In this document: piece after piece, positions 17,893 through 25,544 of the stretch | Layout of the letters: the number at the start of each line of letters is the position of its first letter | Numbering within the stretch: position 1 is the stretch's first letter | DNA from: BJHL01 sp040378885 | GTDB lineage: Bacteria; Planctomycetota; Phycisphaerae; Phycisphaerales; UBA1924 | Direction: 5' to 3' | NCBI GenBank assembly: GCA_046316615.1 | Contig: JBKDAN010000034.1 | Span: 62,001 to 126,000 of the forward strand | DNA length: 64,000 nucleotides | Notes under the pieces: generated by a model | The model's input: the letters and a program-made list of their open reading frames with translations, nothing else | What the model was told of the DNA's origin: nothing | Databases searched by the model: none | Position numbers and translations under genes: made by a program

Positions 17893-18078
17893 ATGGCCAC
17901 CAAGGCACAAGTCGCCAAGAGCAACCGCAAGCCCAAGTACAGCACCCGCATCGTGCGCCGCTGCCAACTCTCGGGCCGCGCCCGCGGCGTGTATCGCAAG
18001 TTCCGCATCAGCCGCATCATGCTCCGCAAGCTCGCGCTTGAGGGCAAGATCCCCGGCATGCGGAAGGCGAGCTGGTAA
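17893..18078 (+). CDS. rpsN: 30S ribosomal protein uS14, short form lacking most zinc ligands
   Basis: A 61-aa protein aligned end to end with the zinc-binding short uS14 (type Z): RKPKY, RGVYRKF, and the C-terminal KIPGMRKASW. In the type Z protein two CxxC pairs bind zinc. Here Cys24 remains but its partner is Ser, and the second pair is Ser and Met (FRISRIML). So the length and backbone are type Z but only one of four ligands is left, and zinc binding is not expected. It lies between rplE and rpsH as usual. Confidence 0.95.
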   Translation: MATKAQVAKSNRKPKYSTRIVRRCQLSGRARGVYRKFRISRIMLRKLALEGKIPGMRKASW

Positions 18079-18115
18079 GAAGCACGGAACTGTTGAGCGA
18101 ACGAACGAACACACG

Positions 18116-18138
18116 CGCCGGGAGCCACTCTCCCGGCG
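18116..18138 (+). other. Hairpin upstream of rpsH
   Basis: A perfect 9-bp inverted repeat (CGCCGGGAG / CTCCCGGCG) with a 5-nt loop in the rpsN-rpsH gap, 27 nt before the start codon. It may affect translation of rpsH or be an mRNA site for uS8; no direct evidence. Confidence 0.4.
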
Positions 18139-18164
18139 AGGCTTGAGGACGAAGGAAGACTGCT

Positions 18165-18563
18165 ATGTCGATCGGTGATCCAATCGCGGACATGCTGACC
18201 CGCATCCGGAACGCGACCAACGTGAAGGCTAAAACCGTCACGTGCATTCGCAACAAGGTGTGCGTGGGTATCGCTGGCGTCCTGCGCGACGAAGGCTACA
18301 TCGACGGCTTCGACGTTGTCGAAGACGGTCGCCAGGGCCTCATTCGCATCCGCCTCAAGTACGGCACGGGTGGCGAAGCCCTCATGCACCGCATCACGCG
18401 CATGAGCAAGCCGGGCCGTCGCATGTACAGCCCCGTCGAAGACCTGCCGCGCCCCTTGCAGGGCCTGGGCATTGCGATCGTCAGCACCAGCAAGGGTGTG
18501 TTGAGCGATCGCATGGCTCGCGAGCAGAGCGTTGGCGGCGAACTGCTGGCCATCATCGAGTAA
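18165..18563 (+). CDS. rpsH: 30S ribosomal protein uS8
   Basis: A 132-aa protein; SIGDPIADMLTRIRNA at the start, SKPGRRMYSPVEDLP, and the C-terminal GVLSDRMAREQSVGGELLA. It binds the central domain of 16S rRNA and in enterobacteria represses the spc operon. Confidence 0.97.
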   Translation: MSIGDPIADMLTRIRNATNVKAKTVTCIRNKVCVGIAGVLRDEGYIDGFDVVEDGRQGLIRIRLKYGTGGEALMHRITRMSKPGRRMYSPVEDLPRPLQGLGIAIVSTSKGVLSDRMAREQSVGGELLAIIE

Positions 18564-18691
18564 TCCATCGCGGCTCGGTCGCAAGCCCGCGTCGCATCCT
18601 GTCTGTTTGTCAGAAGCCGGAAGAAGTCAGTCACGATCGCGGAAGCCCGGAGAACACATCCGGCGAGCAACACGCGAAGGAGCAAGTAAGC

Positions 18692-19261
18692 ATGTCACGT
18701 ATCGGTAAGAAGCCCATCTCCGTTCCCGCCGGCGTCAAAGTCGCGCTGAACGCCAACGAAATCAAGGTCGAAGGCCCCAAGGGCAAGCTCAGCCACAAGT
18801 TCCCGGCCTTCACCAAGGTGACGTGGACCGAAAGCGAAAAGGCCATCAAGGTCGAGCTCGCTGCCGGCTTCACCGCCGAGAACCGCGAAGCCAACGCCAA
18901 CTGGGGCACCACCCGCGCGATCATCCGCAACATGATCGAAGGCGTCACCAAGGGCTACGAGAAGAACATGCAGGTCGTCGGTACCGGCTGGCAGGCTCAG
19001 GTCGTCGGCAAGAACCTCAAGCTCGTGCTCGGTTACGCCAACGCCATCATGATGCCCATCCCCGAAGGCATCACCGTGACCGTTGACAAGGCCACGGGCG
19101 ACATCACGCCGGTCAAGATCATCGGCATCGATCGTCAGCTCGTCGGTCAGTTCGCCAGTGCCATGCGTCAGAAGCGCAAGCCCGAGCCCTACAACGGCAA
19201 GGGCGTCAAGTACACCGAAGAAGTCATCAAGCGCAAGCAGGGCAAGCAGTTCGGCGCCTAA
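18692..19261 (+). CDS. rplF: 50S ribosomal protein uL6
   Basis: A 189-aa protein; MSRIGKKPISVPAGV, TTRAIIRNMIEGVTKGYEK, QVVGTGWQAQV and the C-terminal RKPEPYNGKGVKY. SD GAAGGAG lies upstream of ATG 18692. A longer open frame extends upstream across rpsH but is not homologous. Confidence 0.97.
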   Translation: MSRIGKKPISVPAGVKVALNANEIKVEGPKGKLSHKFPAFTKVTWTESEKAIKVELAAGFTAENREANANWGTTRAIIRNMIEGVTKGYEKNMQVVGTGWQAQVVGKNLKLVLGYANAIMMPIPEGITVTVDKATGDITPVKIIGIDRQLVGQFASAMRQKRKPEPYNGKGVKYTEEVIKRKQGKQFGA

Positions 19262-19303
19262 TTCAGTTCAAACCAACGATTCACGTTTCACGAGGTACCA
19301 ATC

Positions 19304-19666
19304 ATGGACCGCAACGCAGCCAAAACTCTCCGCCGCTCGCGCCGCCGCATCGGCCTCCGCAAGCGCATCTCGGGCACGAACGTTCGTCCCCGTCTCAGCA
19401 TCTACAAGAGCCTCAACCACATGTACGCCCAGATCATCAACGATCTGGACGGCAAGACCATCGTCAGCGCCAGCACGGTGGACGAGGACGTCAAGCTCGA
19501 CAAGACCGGCAACGTCGCCGCGGCCGCGAAGGTGGGCGAACTGCTTGCCAAGCGTGCCTCCGCCAAGGGCGTCAAGGCTGTGGTCTTCGATCGCGGTGGT
19601 TTCAAGTTCCACGGCCGCGTGAAGGCTCTCGCCGACGCGGCTCGCAAGGGCGGTCTGGACTTCTAA
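19304..19666 (+). CDS. rplR: 50S ribosomal protein uL18
   Basis: A 120-aa protein; RLRRSRRRI-like basic start, RPRLSIYKSLNHMYAQIINDLDGKTI, and AVVFDRGGFKFHGRVKALADAARKGGL. It binds 5S rRNA with uL5. Confidence 0.97.
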   Translation: MDRNAAKTLRRSRRRIGLRKRISGTNVRPRLSIYKSLNHMYAQIINDLDGKTIVSASTVDEDVKLDKTGNVAAAAKVGELLAKRASAKGVKAVVFDRGGFKFHGRVKALADAARKGGLDF

Positions 19667-19700
19667 AGCACACACTCACTCAGTCAGAAAGAGAAGCATT

Positions 19701-20429
19701 ATGGCAGTTGAAGTGATGGAACAGTCCGGCCGGCTCGAGAGCACCAACCTTGGCGTGCTGCGCACCAGCGCCACCGTCAAGGGTGGTCGCCGCTTCCAGT
19801 TCGGCGCGATCGTGGTGGTGGGTGATCGTCGCGGCAAGGTGGGCTTCGGCTACGCCAAGAGCCCCGAAGTCCCCGGCGCCGCCGAAAAGGCCGAGCGCTA
19901 CGCCAAGCGCAAGCTCCTCGAACTGCCGCTCACCGGCACGACGATCCCGCACCAAGTCGAAGGCCGCTACAGCGCCAGCAAGGTGCGCCTCGTTCCCGCC
20001 GCGCCAGGTACGGGCGTTGTCGCCGGTTCGACCGTCCGCGCCATCCTCGAGATCGCGGGCGTGACCGACTGCATCACCAAGTGCTTCGGCAGCACCAACA
20101 AGCGCAACGTCGTCAAGGCCGTCTTCGACGCCCTTGAACAGCTCCGCGCTGCTGACAGCGTCAAGGCCGGTCGCGGCGTCGATGTGGGTGCGACCCAGAT
20201 CGAGCAGCGCATCGAACGCGGCAAGCGCTTCATGCCCGTCGCCGCCCGCCGCGAAGGTGGCAAGGCCAAGGGCCCGGTGAACACGCTCGGCGAAGAGCGT
20301 CGTCGCGGTCGCGGTGGCCCCGGTGGTGGTGGCGGTCGCGGTCGTCGCGGCCCCGAAGGTGCAGCCGCGCCCGCCAACGACGGTGCGGCTCCCGCTGGCG
20401 ATGCTGGTGCAGCTCCCGCCGCTCAGTAA
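19701..20429 (+). CDS. rpsE: 30S ribosomal protein uS5 with Gly/Arg-rich C-terminal tail
   Basis: A 242-aa protein against about 165. The core is typical: KGGRRFQFGAIVVVGDRRGKVGFGYAKS, TIPHQVEGRYSASKV, GVTDCITKCFGSTNKRNVV. The last ~60 residues form a tail with RRGRGGPGGGGGRGRRG and then Ala/Pro repeats. Such an RG-rich tail may bind RNA. rpmD (L30), which normally follows, is absent: rplO starts 49 bp later. Confidence 0.97.
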   Translation: MAVEVMEQSGRLESTNLGVLRTSATVKGGRRFQFGAIVVVGDRRGKVGFGYAKSPEVPGAAEKAERYAKRKLLELPLTGTTIPHQVEGRYSASKVRLVPAAPGTGVVAGSTVRAILEIAGVTDCITKCFGSTNKRNVVKAVFDALEQLRAADSVKAGRGVDVGATQIEQRIERGKRFMPVAARREGGKAKGPVNTLGEERRRGRGGPGGGGGRGRRGPEGAAAPANDGAAPAGDAGAAPAAQ

Positions 20430-20478
20430 CACGTAACACTCACGACACGATCAATCGATTCGGCTGGAGTATCTCACC

Positions 20479-21132
20479 ATGATGATCCATGACATCACCG
20501 CCCAGGCGGGCGCGTTCAAGAAGCGCAAGCGCGTCGGTCGCGGCGAAGGCAGCGGCCACGGCAAGCAGTCAGGCCGCGGTAACAAGGGTGCGGGTTCGCG
20601 CTCCGGTACCAGTTCCAAGAAGGGCTTCGAAGGCGGCCAGATGCGCTACTTCCGTCGCCTGGCCAAGTTCGGCTTCACCAACGCTCCGTTCAAGACCGAG
20701 TTCTGGACGGTCAACCTGGGTGACATCGTTTCCCACCCCGCCTTCGCCAAGGGCGGCGAGATCAGTCTCGCCACACTCATCAAGGCCGGTCTGGTGCGCG
20801 ACGACAGCCGCGAGCTCAAGATTCTTGCAGGCATGCCCAAGAACGCTGGCAGCCTGAAGGCCAAGTTCACCGTCACCGCCAACCGCATGAGCGACAGCGC
20901 TCGCAAGATCGTCACCGACGCGGGTGGCAGCGTGACCGAAACCGGCACGCGTCGTGACAAGGTCCGCGGCGTCGATCGCAACAGCGATGACCGCAGCCCC
21001 AAGAACCTCACCAAGAAGCTCAAGCGCAACAAGGACAGCAAGGGCAAGGCCGCCATCGCCGCTGCCAAGGCCGCCCGCGACGCAAAGGCAACCGAAGCCA
21101 AGGCCGGTAAGGCCGACGCCAAGAAGAAGTAA
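20479..21132 (+). CDS. rplO: 50S ribosomal protein uL15 with basic C-terminal extension
   Basis: A 217-aa protein against about 145. The N-terminal GRGEGSGHGKQSGRGNKGAGSR and FEGGQMRYFRRLAKFGFTN are uL15. The last ~60 residues are charged and Lys/Ala-rich, ending KADAKKK. ATG 20479 or the next codon (also ATG) may be used. Confidence 0.96.
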   Translation: MMIHDITAQAGAFKKRKRVGRGEGSGHGKQSGRGNKGAGSRSGTSSKKGFEGGQMRYFRRLAKFGFTNAPFKTEFWTVNLGDIVSHPAFAKGGEISLATLIKAGLVRDDSRELKILAGMPKNAGSLKAKFTVTANRMSDSARKIVTDAGGSVTETGTRRDKVRGVDRNSDDRSPKNLTKKLKRNKDSKGKAAIAAAKAARDAKATEAKAGKADAKKK

Positions 21133-21183
21133 GCGTTGATCGCACATGCGACTGCTCGTGCGAACAATCTGACTGACCTACCA

Positions 21184-21211
21184 TCGGCGGGGAGCGAAAG
21201 CTCCTCGCCGA
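21184..21211 (+). terminator. GAAA-loop hairpin between rplO and secY
   Basis: A 12-bp stem with one G-T pair and a GAAA tetraloop, 52 nt after the rplO stop. The following sequence (ATTGCTTTGCC) is only mildly T-rich. It may be a weak terminator or attenuator that sets the secY level below the ribosomal proteins. Confidence 0.45.
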
Positions 21212-21340
21212 TTGCTTTGCCGCATCGCTTTTTCGTCCGTTCTCGGGGTGTCACAGGCCGCCGCCTGCGCCATACAAATCACGCGTCATTTGTCCGGCAA
21301 GGATGCCAGCACATGACGTTTGCAGCATCAAAGAGTTCTC

Positions 21341-22735
21341 ATGCAGACCCTCATCAACGTCTTCCGTGTCCCTGAACTGCGGAACAAGATTCTGTTCACG
21401 CTGGCGATGCTGATCGTCTTCCGCATCGGCCACTGGATTCCGCTGCCGGGCGTCGACCACGTCCAGCTCGAGAAGGCCGCGCAGCTCGCCAAGGAACAGG
21501 GCGGCGCGTTCGCCACACTCGCCAGCGCAGTCGCCATGTTCTCAGGCGGTGCGCTCAGTCACAGCACCATCTTCGGCTTGGGCATCATGCCCTACATCAC
21601 TGCGGGCATCATTATCCAGTTGCTCACCACCGTCTACCCGCCGCTCAAGAAGCTGCAGGAAGAAGGCGGCTCCGGTCGCCAGAAGATCATGGAATACACG
21701 CGTTACATCACCGTGGGCCTGTGTTTGGTGCAGGGCATCGGTTGGCTCGGCTACTTGCGGGCTCAGGGTCTCCTCGTTGAGTCTTACGCCAGTAACCCCG
21801 TCTGGTGGATCATGGCCATCTCGTGCCTCACCGCCGGCTGTTTGTTCCTCATGTGGATCGGCGAGCAGATCGACAAGCACGGCATCGGCAACGGCGCCTC
21901 CATGATCATCATGGCTGGCATTCTGTCAAGCATGCCGCAGGCCATCAACTGGGTCATCAACAACTTCAACCCCGGCGCACCCGACAAAATGGGCTACATG
22001 GGCATCATCGCTCTCATGGGCGGGTTCGTCTTCGTCGTCGCTGGCAGCGTCCTCATGACGGTCGCCCAGCGCCGCATCCCCGTGCAGCAGGCCAAGCACA
22101 CCCGCGGCCGAAAGGTCTTTGGCGGTCAGCGCAGCTACCTGCCGCTCCGCCTCAACCACGGCGGCGTCATGCCCATCATCTTCGCCAGCAGCCTCATGGT
22201 CTTCCCGGGCGTCGTCTTCACGCAGTTGCGCGAAACCACCCGGACCGCTGGCACCGCCGACACGTGGTACGGCGGTACCTTCCGCTTCCTGGCCGACAAC
22301 TTCAATCAAGGCGCCTTCCTCTACGTCATCGCCACCATCATCCTCGTTTACTTCTTCGCGTACTTCTGGATTACCGTCCAGTTCAACCCCGAGGAAATGA
22401 GCAAGCAGATGAAGGAAAGCGGCTCCTTCATCCCCGGCCTTCGCCCCGGCCCCCGCACCGCCGAGTATCTCGAAACCGTCATGAACCGCGTCACCTACGT
22501 CGGCGCTGGCTTCCTCGCCCTGGTCGCCGTGCTGCCGCCCGTCATCAACAGTGCCCTCAATATCGACTTCACCGTCACGCAGTTCCTGGGCGGCACTGGC
22601 CTGCTCATCGTCGTCAGCGTCACAATGGACTTCCTCCAGCGTGTCGAAGCCAACCTGCTCATGCGTAACTACGCCGGCTTCCTTGGCGGCGAAGACGGCA
22701 ACGCCGGCCCACGTCTGGGCGGCTTGCAGAACTAA
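21341..22735 (+). CDS. secY: Protein translocase subunit SecY
   Basis: A 464-aa integral membrane protein with ten predicted helices that forms the Sec channel with SecE and SecG. Family blocks include VFRIGHWIPLPGVD, the early helix with GIMPYITAGIIIQLL, and cytoplasmic loops with RRIPVQQAK and FNPEEMSKQMKESGSFIPGLRPG. ATG 21341 fits the family start; TTG 21320 is an alternative. It is the last gene of the cluster; adk, map and infA do not follow. Confidence 0.97.
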   Translation: MQTLINVFRVPELRNKILFTLAMLIVFRIGHWIPLPGVDHVQLEKAAQLAKEQGGAFATLASAVAMFSGGALSHSTIFGLGIMPYITAGIIIQLLTTVYPPLKKLQEEGGSGRQKIMEYTRYITVGLCLVQGIGWLGYLRAQGLLVESYASNPVWWIMAISCLTAGCLFLMWIGEQIDKHGIGNGASMIIMAGILSSMPQAINWVINNFNPGAPDKMGYMGIIALMGGFVFVVAGSVLMTVAQRRIPVQQAKHTRGRKVFGGQRSYLPLRLNHGGVMPIIFASSLMVFPGVVFTQLRETTRTAGTADTWYGGTFRFLADNFNQGAFLYVIATIILVYFFAYFWITVQFNPEEMSKQMKESGSFIPGLRPGPRTAEYLETVMNRVTYVGAGFLALVAVLPPVINSALNIDFTVTQFLGGTGLLIVVSVTMDFLQRVEANLLMRNYAGFLGGEDGNAGPRLGGLQN

Positions 22736-22791
22736 TCAAACGGTGGCCCGCCCCTCCGGGGCGGGCGCATTCCAACCTCAACCCTCTCTCC

Positions 22792-22818
22792 AACCCGCGT
22801 CCCAACGCGGGTTTTTCT
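22792..22818 (+). terminator. Rho-independent terminator after secY
   Basis: A 9-bp stem (AACCCGCGT / ACGCGGGTT) with a CCCA loop, ending in TTTTTCTTT. A second strong hairpin without T tract (GCCCGCCCC / GGGGCGGGC, 22746-22766) precedes it. Together they should end the ribosomal protein transcript. Confidence 0.8.
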
Positions 22819-22839
22819 TTACCGCTGTTCGTCGTCACC

Positions 22840-22859
22840 TTGTACAATACTTTGTACAA
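22840..22859 (+). promoter_or_regulatory. Paired TTGTACAA operator of the Phd-ParE module
   Basis: Two copies of the 8-bp palindrome TTGTACAA at 22840-22847 and 22852-22859, 12 bp apart centre to centre, directly upstream of the antitoxin start (22875). Paired palindromes near the promoter are typical Phd/YefM operators, so this is probably where the antitoxin represses its own gene. Confidence 0.55.
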
Positions 22860-22874
22860 CCTCTGGAGCCGTCC

Positions 22875-23189
22875 ATGCCCAAGCCCACGCGGACCACCGA
22901 CATCACGAGTTTTTCTGACATCCGCCAGAATCTCCGCACGCACATCAACCGCGTGAAGAAGTCTGGTCGCCCTCTTTTCGTGACCACCAATGGCAAGGCT
23001 GAGGTGGTCATTCTCAGTGCCAAGGAGTATGACGACTTGCGTGCCGACATCGAATTCCGTGAGACCAAAGCGTCCATCGAGCGAAGCTTCGCAGACGTGA
23101 AAGCTCGCCGCGTGAAATCAGTCGATCAGGCTTTCGCCGACATTCGCGCTGCGGCTGGATTGACCCGCAAGAAGCGAAAAGCGTCGTGA
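22875..23189 (+). CDS. Type II antitoxin, Phd/YefM family
   Basis: A 104-aa protein. The N-terminal DNA-binding fold is recognisable (ITSFSDIRQNLRTHINRV, then RPLFVTTNGKAEVVILSAKEYDDL), followed by a C-terminal helix and a basic end (RKKRKAS) that would wrap the toxin. ATG 22875 has a GGAG about 7 nt upstream. The paired TTGTACAA sites lie just before it and a ParE-like toxin frame starts 3 bp after its stop. The antitoxin looks intact although the toxin frame is broken. Confidence 0.88.
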   Translation: MPKPTRTTDITSFSDIRQNLRTHINRVKKSGRPLFVTTNGKAEVVILSAKEYDDLRADIEFRETKASIERSFADVKARRVKSVDQAFADIRAAAGLTRKKRKAS

Positions 23190-23192
23190 CTC

Positions 23193-23542
23193 ATGGCCAT
23201 CACGTATCGCGTCGTCGTGCCCGCTGAAGTAGAACTGGCGATTGTGGCTCATGCCGAGTACATCGCCGTGCAGGGCGGATCATCCCAGAACGCCGCGCGA
23301 TGGATCGACGCGGTGGAAAGTGCGGTAAGGCAGCTCGCGACCTATCCACTGCGTTTTCCACTCGCTCCTGACTTGGGCTGGTACACGAAGTACGCATGCG
23401 AGTGATTCTCGACTTCGTCTTGATCTACACGGTCAATCGGGAAACTCGCGTCGTCACACTTCTTTCTGCTCGCCACGGACACCAACTCCCAACACGCCGC
23501 AAGCCGCGCAGCCGTCCCAAACCCCGCCCCAAACACCCCTAA
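23193..23542 (+). pseudogene. ParE/RelE-type toxin, frameshifted
   Basis: The first frame (23193-23405) encodes the N-terminal two thirds of a ParE-like toxin: VVVPAEVELAIVAHAEYIA, then a helix with AARWIDAVESAVRQLATYP, and stops after GWYTKYACE. The rest of the fold continues in another frame from about 23396 to the TAA at 23540-23542: RVILDFVLIYTVNRETRVVTLLSARHG, the beta strands that normally end ParE. A one-base change near 23391-23405 would restore one protein of about 115 aa. Either the toxin is inactivated, the sequence has an error, or a -1 frameshift is used. pheS starts 11 bp later. Confidence 0.72.
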
Positions 23543-23553
23543 TATCGCTCCAC

Positions 23554-24600
23554 ATGCTCACGCTCGACGCCATAACTGCCCTTCAATCCCGCGCGACGTC
23601 ACAACTCGCCGCCGTCACCGACGCCGCCTCCCTCGAAGCCTTCCGCATCGAGTTCTTGGGCAGCAGTGGGGCCTTCAAAACCATCATGGTCGGCCTCAAG
23701 GATGTCCCCAAGGACCAGAAGCCCGCCATCGGCGCCGCTCTCAATCAAGCCAAGGCCGCTGTCGAAGCAGCCTTCGAAGAAAAGAAGCTCTCCCTCGGCG
23801 CCGCCGCCGCGCCAGTCAAAGACCTCATCGACGTCACCGAGCCCGGCCTCATCGAAACCCATGCCACAGGCCGCCTGCACGTCCTCTCGCGCGTGCGCGC
23901 CGACCTCTGCGAAGTCTTCGCACGCATGGGCTTCGCCGTCGCCGAGTCGCACGAGCTCGAAGATGACGATCACAACTTTGTCAAGCTCAACATTCCGCCT
24001 GAGCACCCCGCGCGTGACCCGCAGGACAACTTCTACGTCGATCGCCCCGGCGACGTCACCAAGCCGCGCATGCTCCGCAGCCAGACCAGCACCGTGCAGG
24101 TCCGCGTCATGGAAGCAGCCGTCGCACGCGGCCAAGGCAAGCTGCAGGAACCCATCCGCGTCGTCGCCCCCGGCCGCGTCTATCGCCCCGACGCCGTCGA
24201 CGCCACGCACAGCTTCATGTTCCACCAGATCGAAGGCCTCTACGTCGATCGTGGCGTGACGCTTGTTGATCTCAAGACCACGCTCCTCCAATTCGCCAAA
24301 GCCTACTTCGGCCCGCAAGCCGAAATCCGCCTGCGTCCCAGCTTCTTCCCCTTCACCGAGCCCAGCGCCGAACTCGACATGCTCATCCAGCTCCGTCCCG
24401 ACCAGCCCCCGCGCTGGATCGAACTGGGCGGCTGCGGCATGATCGATCCCGCCGTCTTCACCGCCTGCGGCATCGATCCCGAAGAGTGGACCGGCTTCGC
24501 CTTCGGCTTCGGCATCGAGCGCCTCGCCATGGGCAAGTACGCCATCCCCGACATCCGCCTGCTCTTCGAAAACGACCTGCGCTTCCTCGCGAAGATCTGA
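23554..24600 (+). CDS. pheS: Phenylalanyl-tRNA synthetase alpha subunit
   Basis: A 348-aa class II synthetase subunit. The N-terminal helical coiled-coil arm (residues 1-90) precedes the catalytic domain with motif 2 (HSFMFHQIEGLYVD) and motif 3 (GFAFGFGIERLAMGKY). ELGGCGMIDPAVF binds substrate. Length is normal. The beta subunit gene pheT, often directly downstream, is not in this window, so the alpha2-beta2 enzyme is encoded at split loci. No clear SD. Confidence 0.97.
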   Translation: MLTLDAITALQSRATSQLAAVTDAASLEAFRIEFLGSSGAFKTIMVGLKDVPKDQKPAIGAALNQAKAAVEAAFEEKKLSLGAAAAPVKDLIDVTEPGLIETHATGRLHVLSRVRADLCEVFARMGFAVAESHELEDDDHNFVKLNIPPEHPARDPQDNFYVDRPGDVTKPRMLRSQTSTVQVRVMEAAVARGQGKLQEPIRVVAPGRVYRPDAVDATHSFMFHQIEGLYVDRGVTLVDLKTTLLQFAKAYFGPQAEIRLRPSFFPFTEPSAELDMLIQLRPDQPPRWIELGGCGMIDPAVFTACGIDPEEWTGFAFGFGIERLAMGKYAIPDIRLLFENDLRFLAKI

Positions 24601-24728
24601 TTCGCACCGTTTTCCGCGTACAAACGCGTCGTCGCGCCGCCCATATTGACTGCGCCGGCATCACTGCGCACCAACCACCACGTGGGCCAACCTGAAACGC
24701 TTTCCGCGCGTTCTGCTCTATTGCTCGC

Positions 24729-25301
24729 ATGAGCACCTTCACTCCGCCTCCCATCCCGCCCGCGATGGCCCCCGGCTTTCAGCCCGAGCCCGGCTGGATC
24801 AAACCCATCGGCATCATCAGCATCGTGCTGGGCTCACTGGGCGTGCTGGGCGGCTGTTGCAGCACCATCGGCAGCTTTGCCGGGCCTGCCCTCTTGGCAA
24901 ATCTGCCGCCCGAAAACCAGCTCCCGCCCGAAGCGATGCCGACAGTCGGAACCATCGTCCTCAGCGTGCTCTCGTTGCTCAACGCGGTGCTCTTGCTCAT
25001 CGCGGGCATCCTGCTTCTCAAGCTCAAGCACATCGCCCGACCGCTGCATCTCGTGTACGCTGCCCTGGCTATCCCGCTTGCCATCGCGGGCATGTTCCTC
25101 CAACTGAAAGTGCAGAGCGCGACCGTCGCCCATCAGTCAAGCATGGGTGTCACCGCGCCACCAGGCCAGGAGATCGGCCTCTTCCTCGGCCTCGGCTGCG
25201 GCGCGATCTTCGGACTCGCATACCCCGTCTTCATCCTCGTCTGGTTCGGAGCCTTGGGCAAGAAGGTGCCCGACTCACTCGCACCCGCACCCGCAGCGTG
25301 A
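24729..25301 (+). CDS. Small multi-pass membrane protein, unknown function
   Basis: A 190-aa protein with a Pro-rich N-terminus (TPPPIPPAM) and about four hydrophobic segments (roughly residues 25-55, 72-98, 103-124 and 145-175). Two adjacent Cys occur in GGCCSTIG. I recognise no family. It lies between pheS and tRNA-Gly on the same strand. Confidence 0.7.
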   Translation: MSTFTPPPIPPAMAPGFQPEPGWIKPIGIISIVLGSLGVLGGCCSTIGSFAGPALLANLPPENQLPPEAMPTVGTIVLSVLSLLNAVLLLIAGILLLKLKHIARPLHLVYAALAIPLAIAGMFLQLKVQSATVAHQSSMGVTAPPGQEIGLFLGLGCGAIFGLAYPVFILVWFGALGKKVPDSLAPAPAA

Positions 25302-25337
25302 TGATCAAGCCGTGTGAATGCATATACTTCGCCCGAC

Positions 25338-25409
25338 GCGGGTGTAGTTCAGCGGTAGAACGCTAGCTTCCCAAGCTGGATGTCGCCAGTTCGATCCTGG
25401 TCACCCGCT
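25338..25409 (+). tRNA. tRNA-Gly (CCC anticodon)
   Basis: A 72-nt cloverleaf. The acceptor stem GCGGGTG pairs with CACCCGC, the D arm contains AGCGGTAGA, and the anticodon stem CTAGC/GCTGG holds loop TTCCCAA, giving anticodon CCC that reads GGG. The T arm is GCCAG-TTCGATC-CTGGT, and the discriminator base is T. CCA is not encoded. A terminator follows 9 bp later. Confidence 0.95.
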
Positions 25410-25417
25410 CTTTAAAT

Positions 25418-25445
25418 GGCACAGGCTTTTCGCCTGTGCCTTTTT
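25418..25445 (+). terminator. Rho-independent terminator after tRNA-Gly
   Basis: A perfect 9-bp stem (GGCACAGGC / GCCTGTGCC), 5-nt loop TTTTC, then TTTTT. Confidence 0.88.
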
Positions 25446-25544
25446 CGTTGTGTGCGCGTTCGTCAAGATGGCTCGTGCCGCGACGTGCTTCATCGCCCCA
25501 TCGCGACATCGCACGCCAACGCTCTCAAGTCACACCGCAATAAC

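Noticed and set aside
23193..23542. Programmed -1 frameshift to make the full ParE toxin
   Set aside because: No slippery heptamer or downstream stem-loop is evident at the junction, so mutation or error is more likely.
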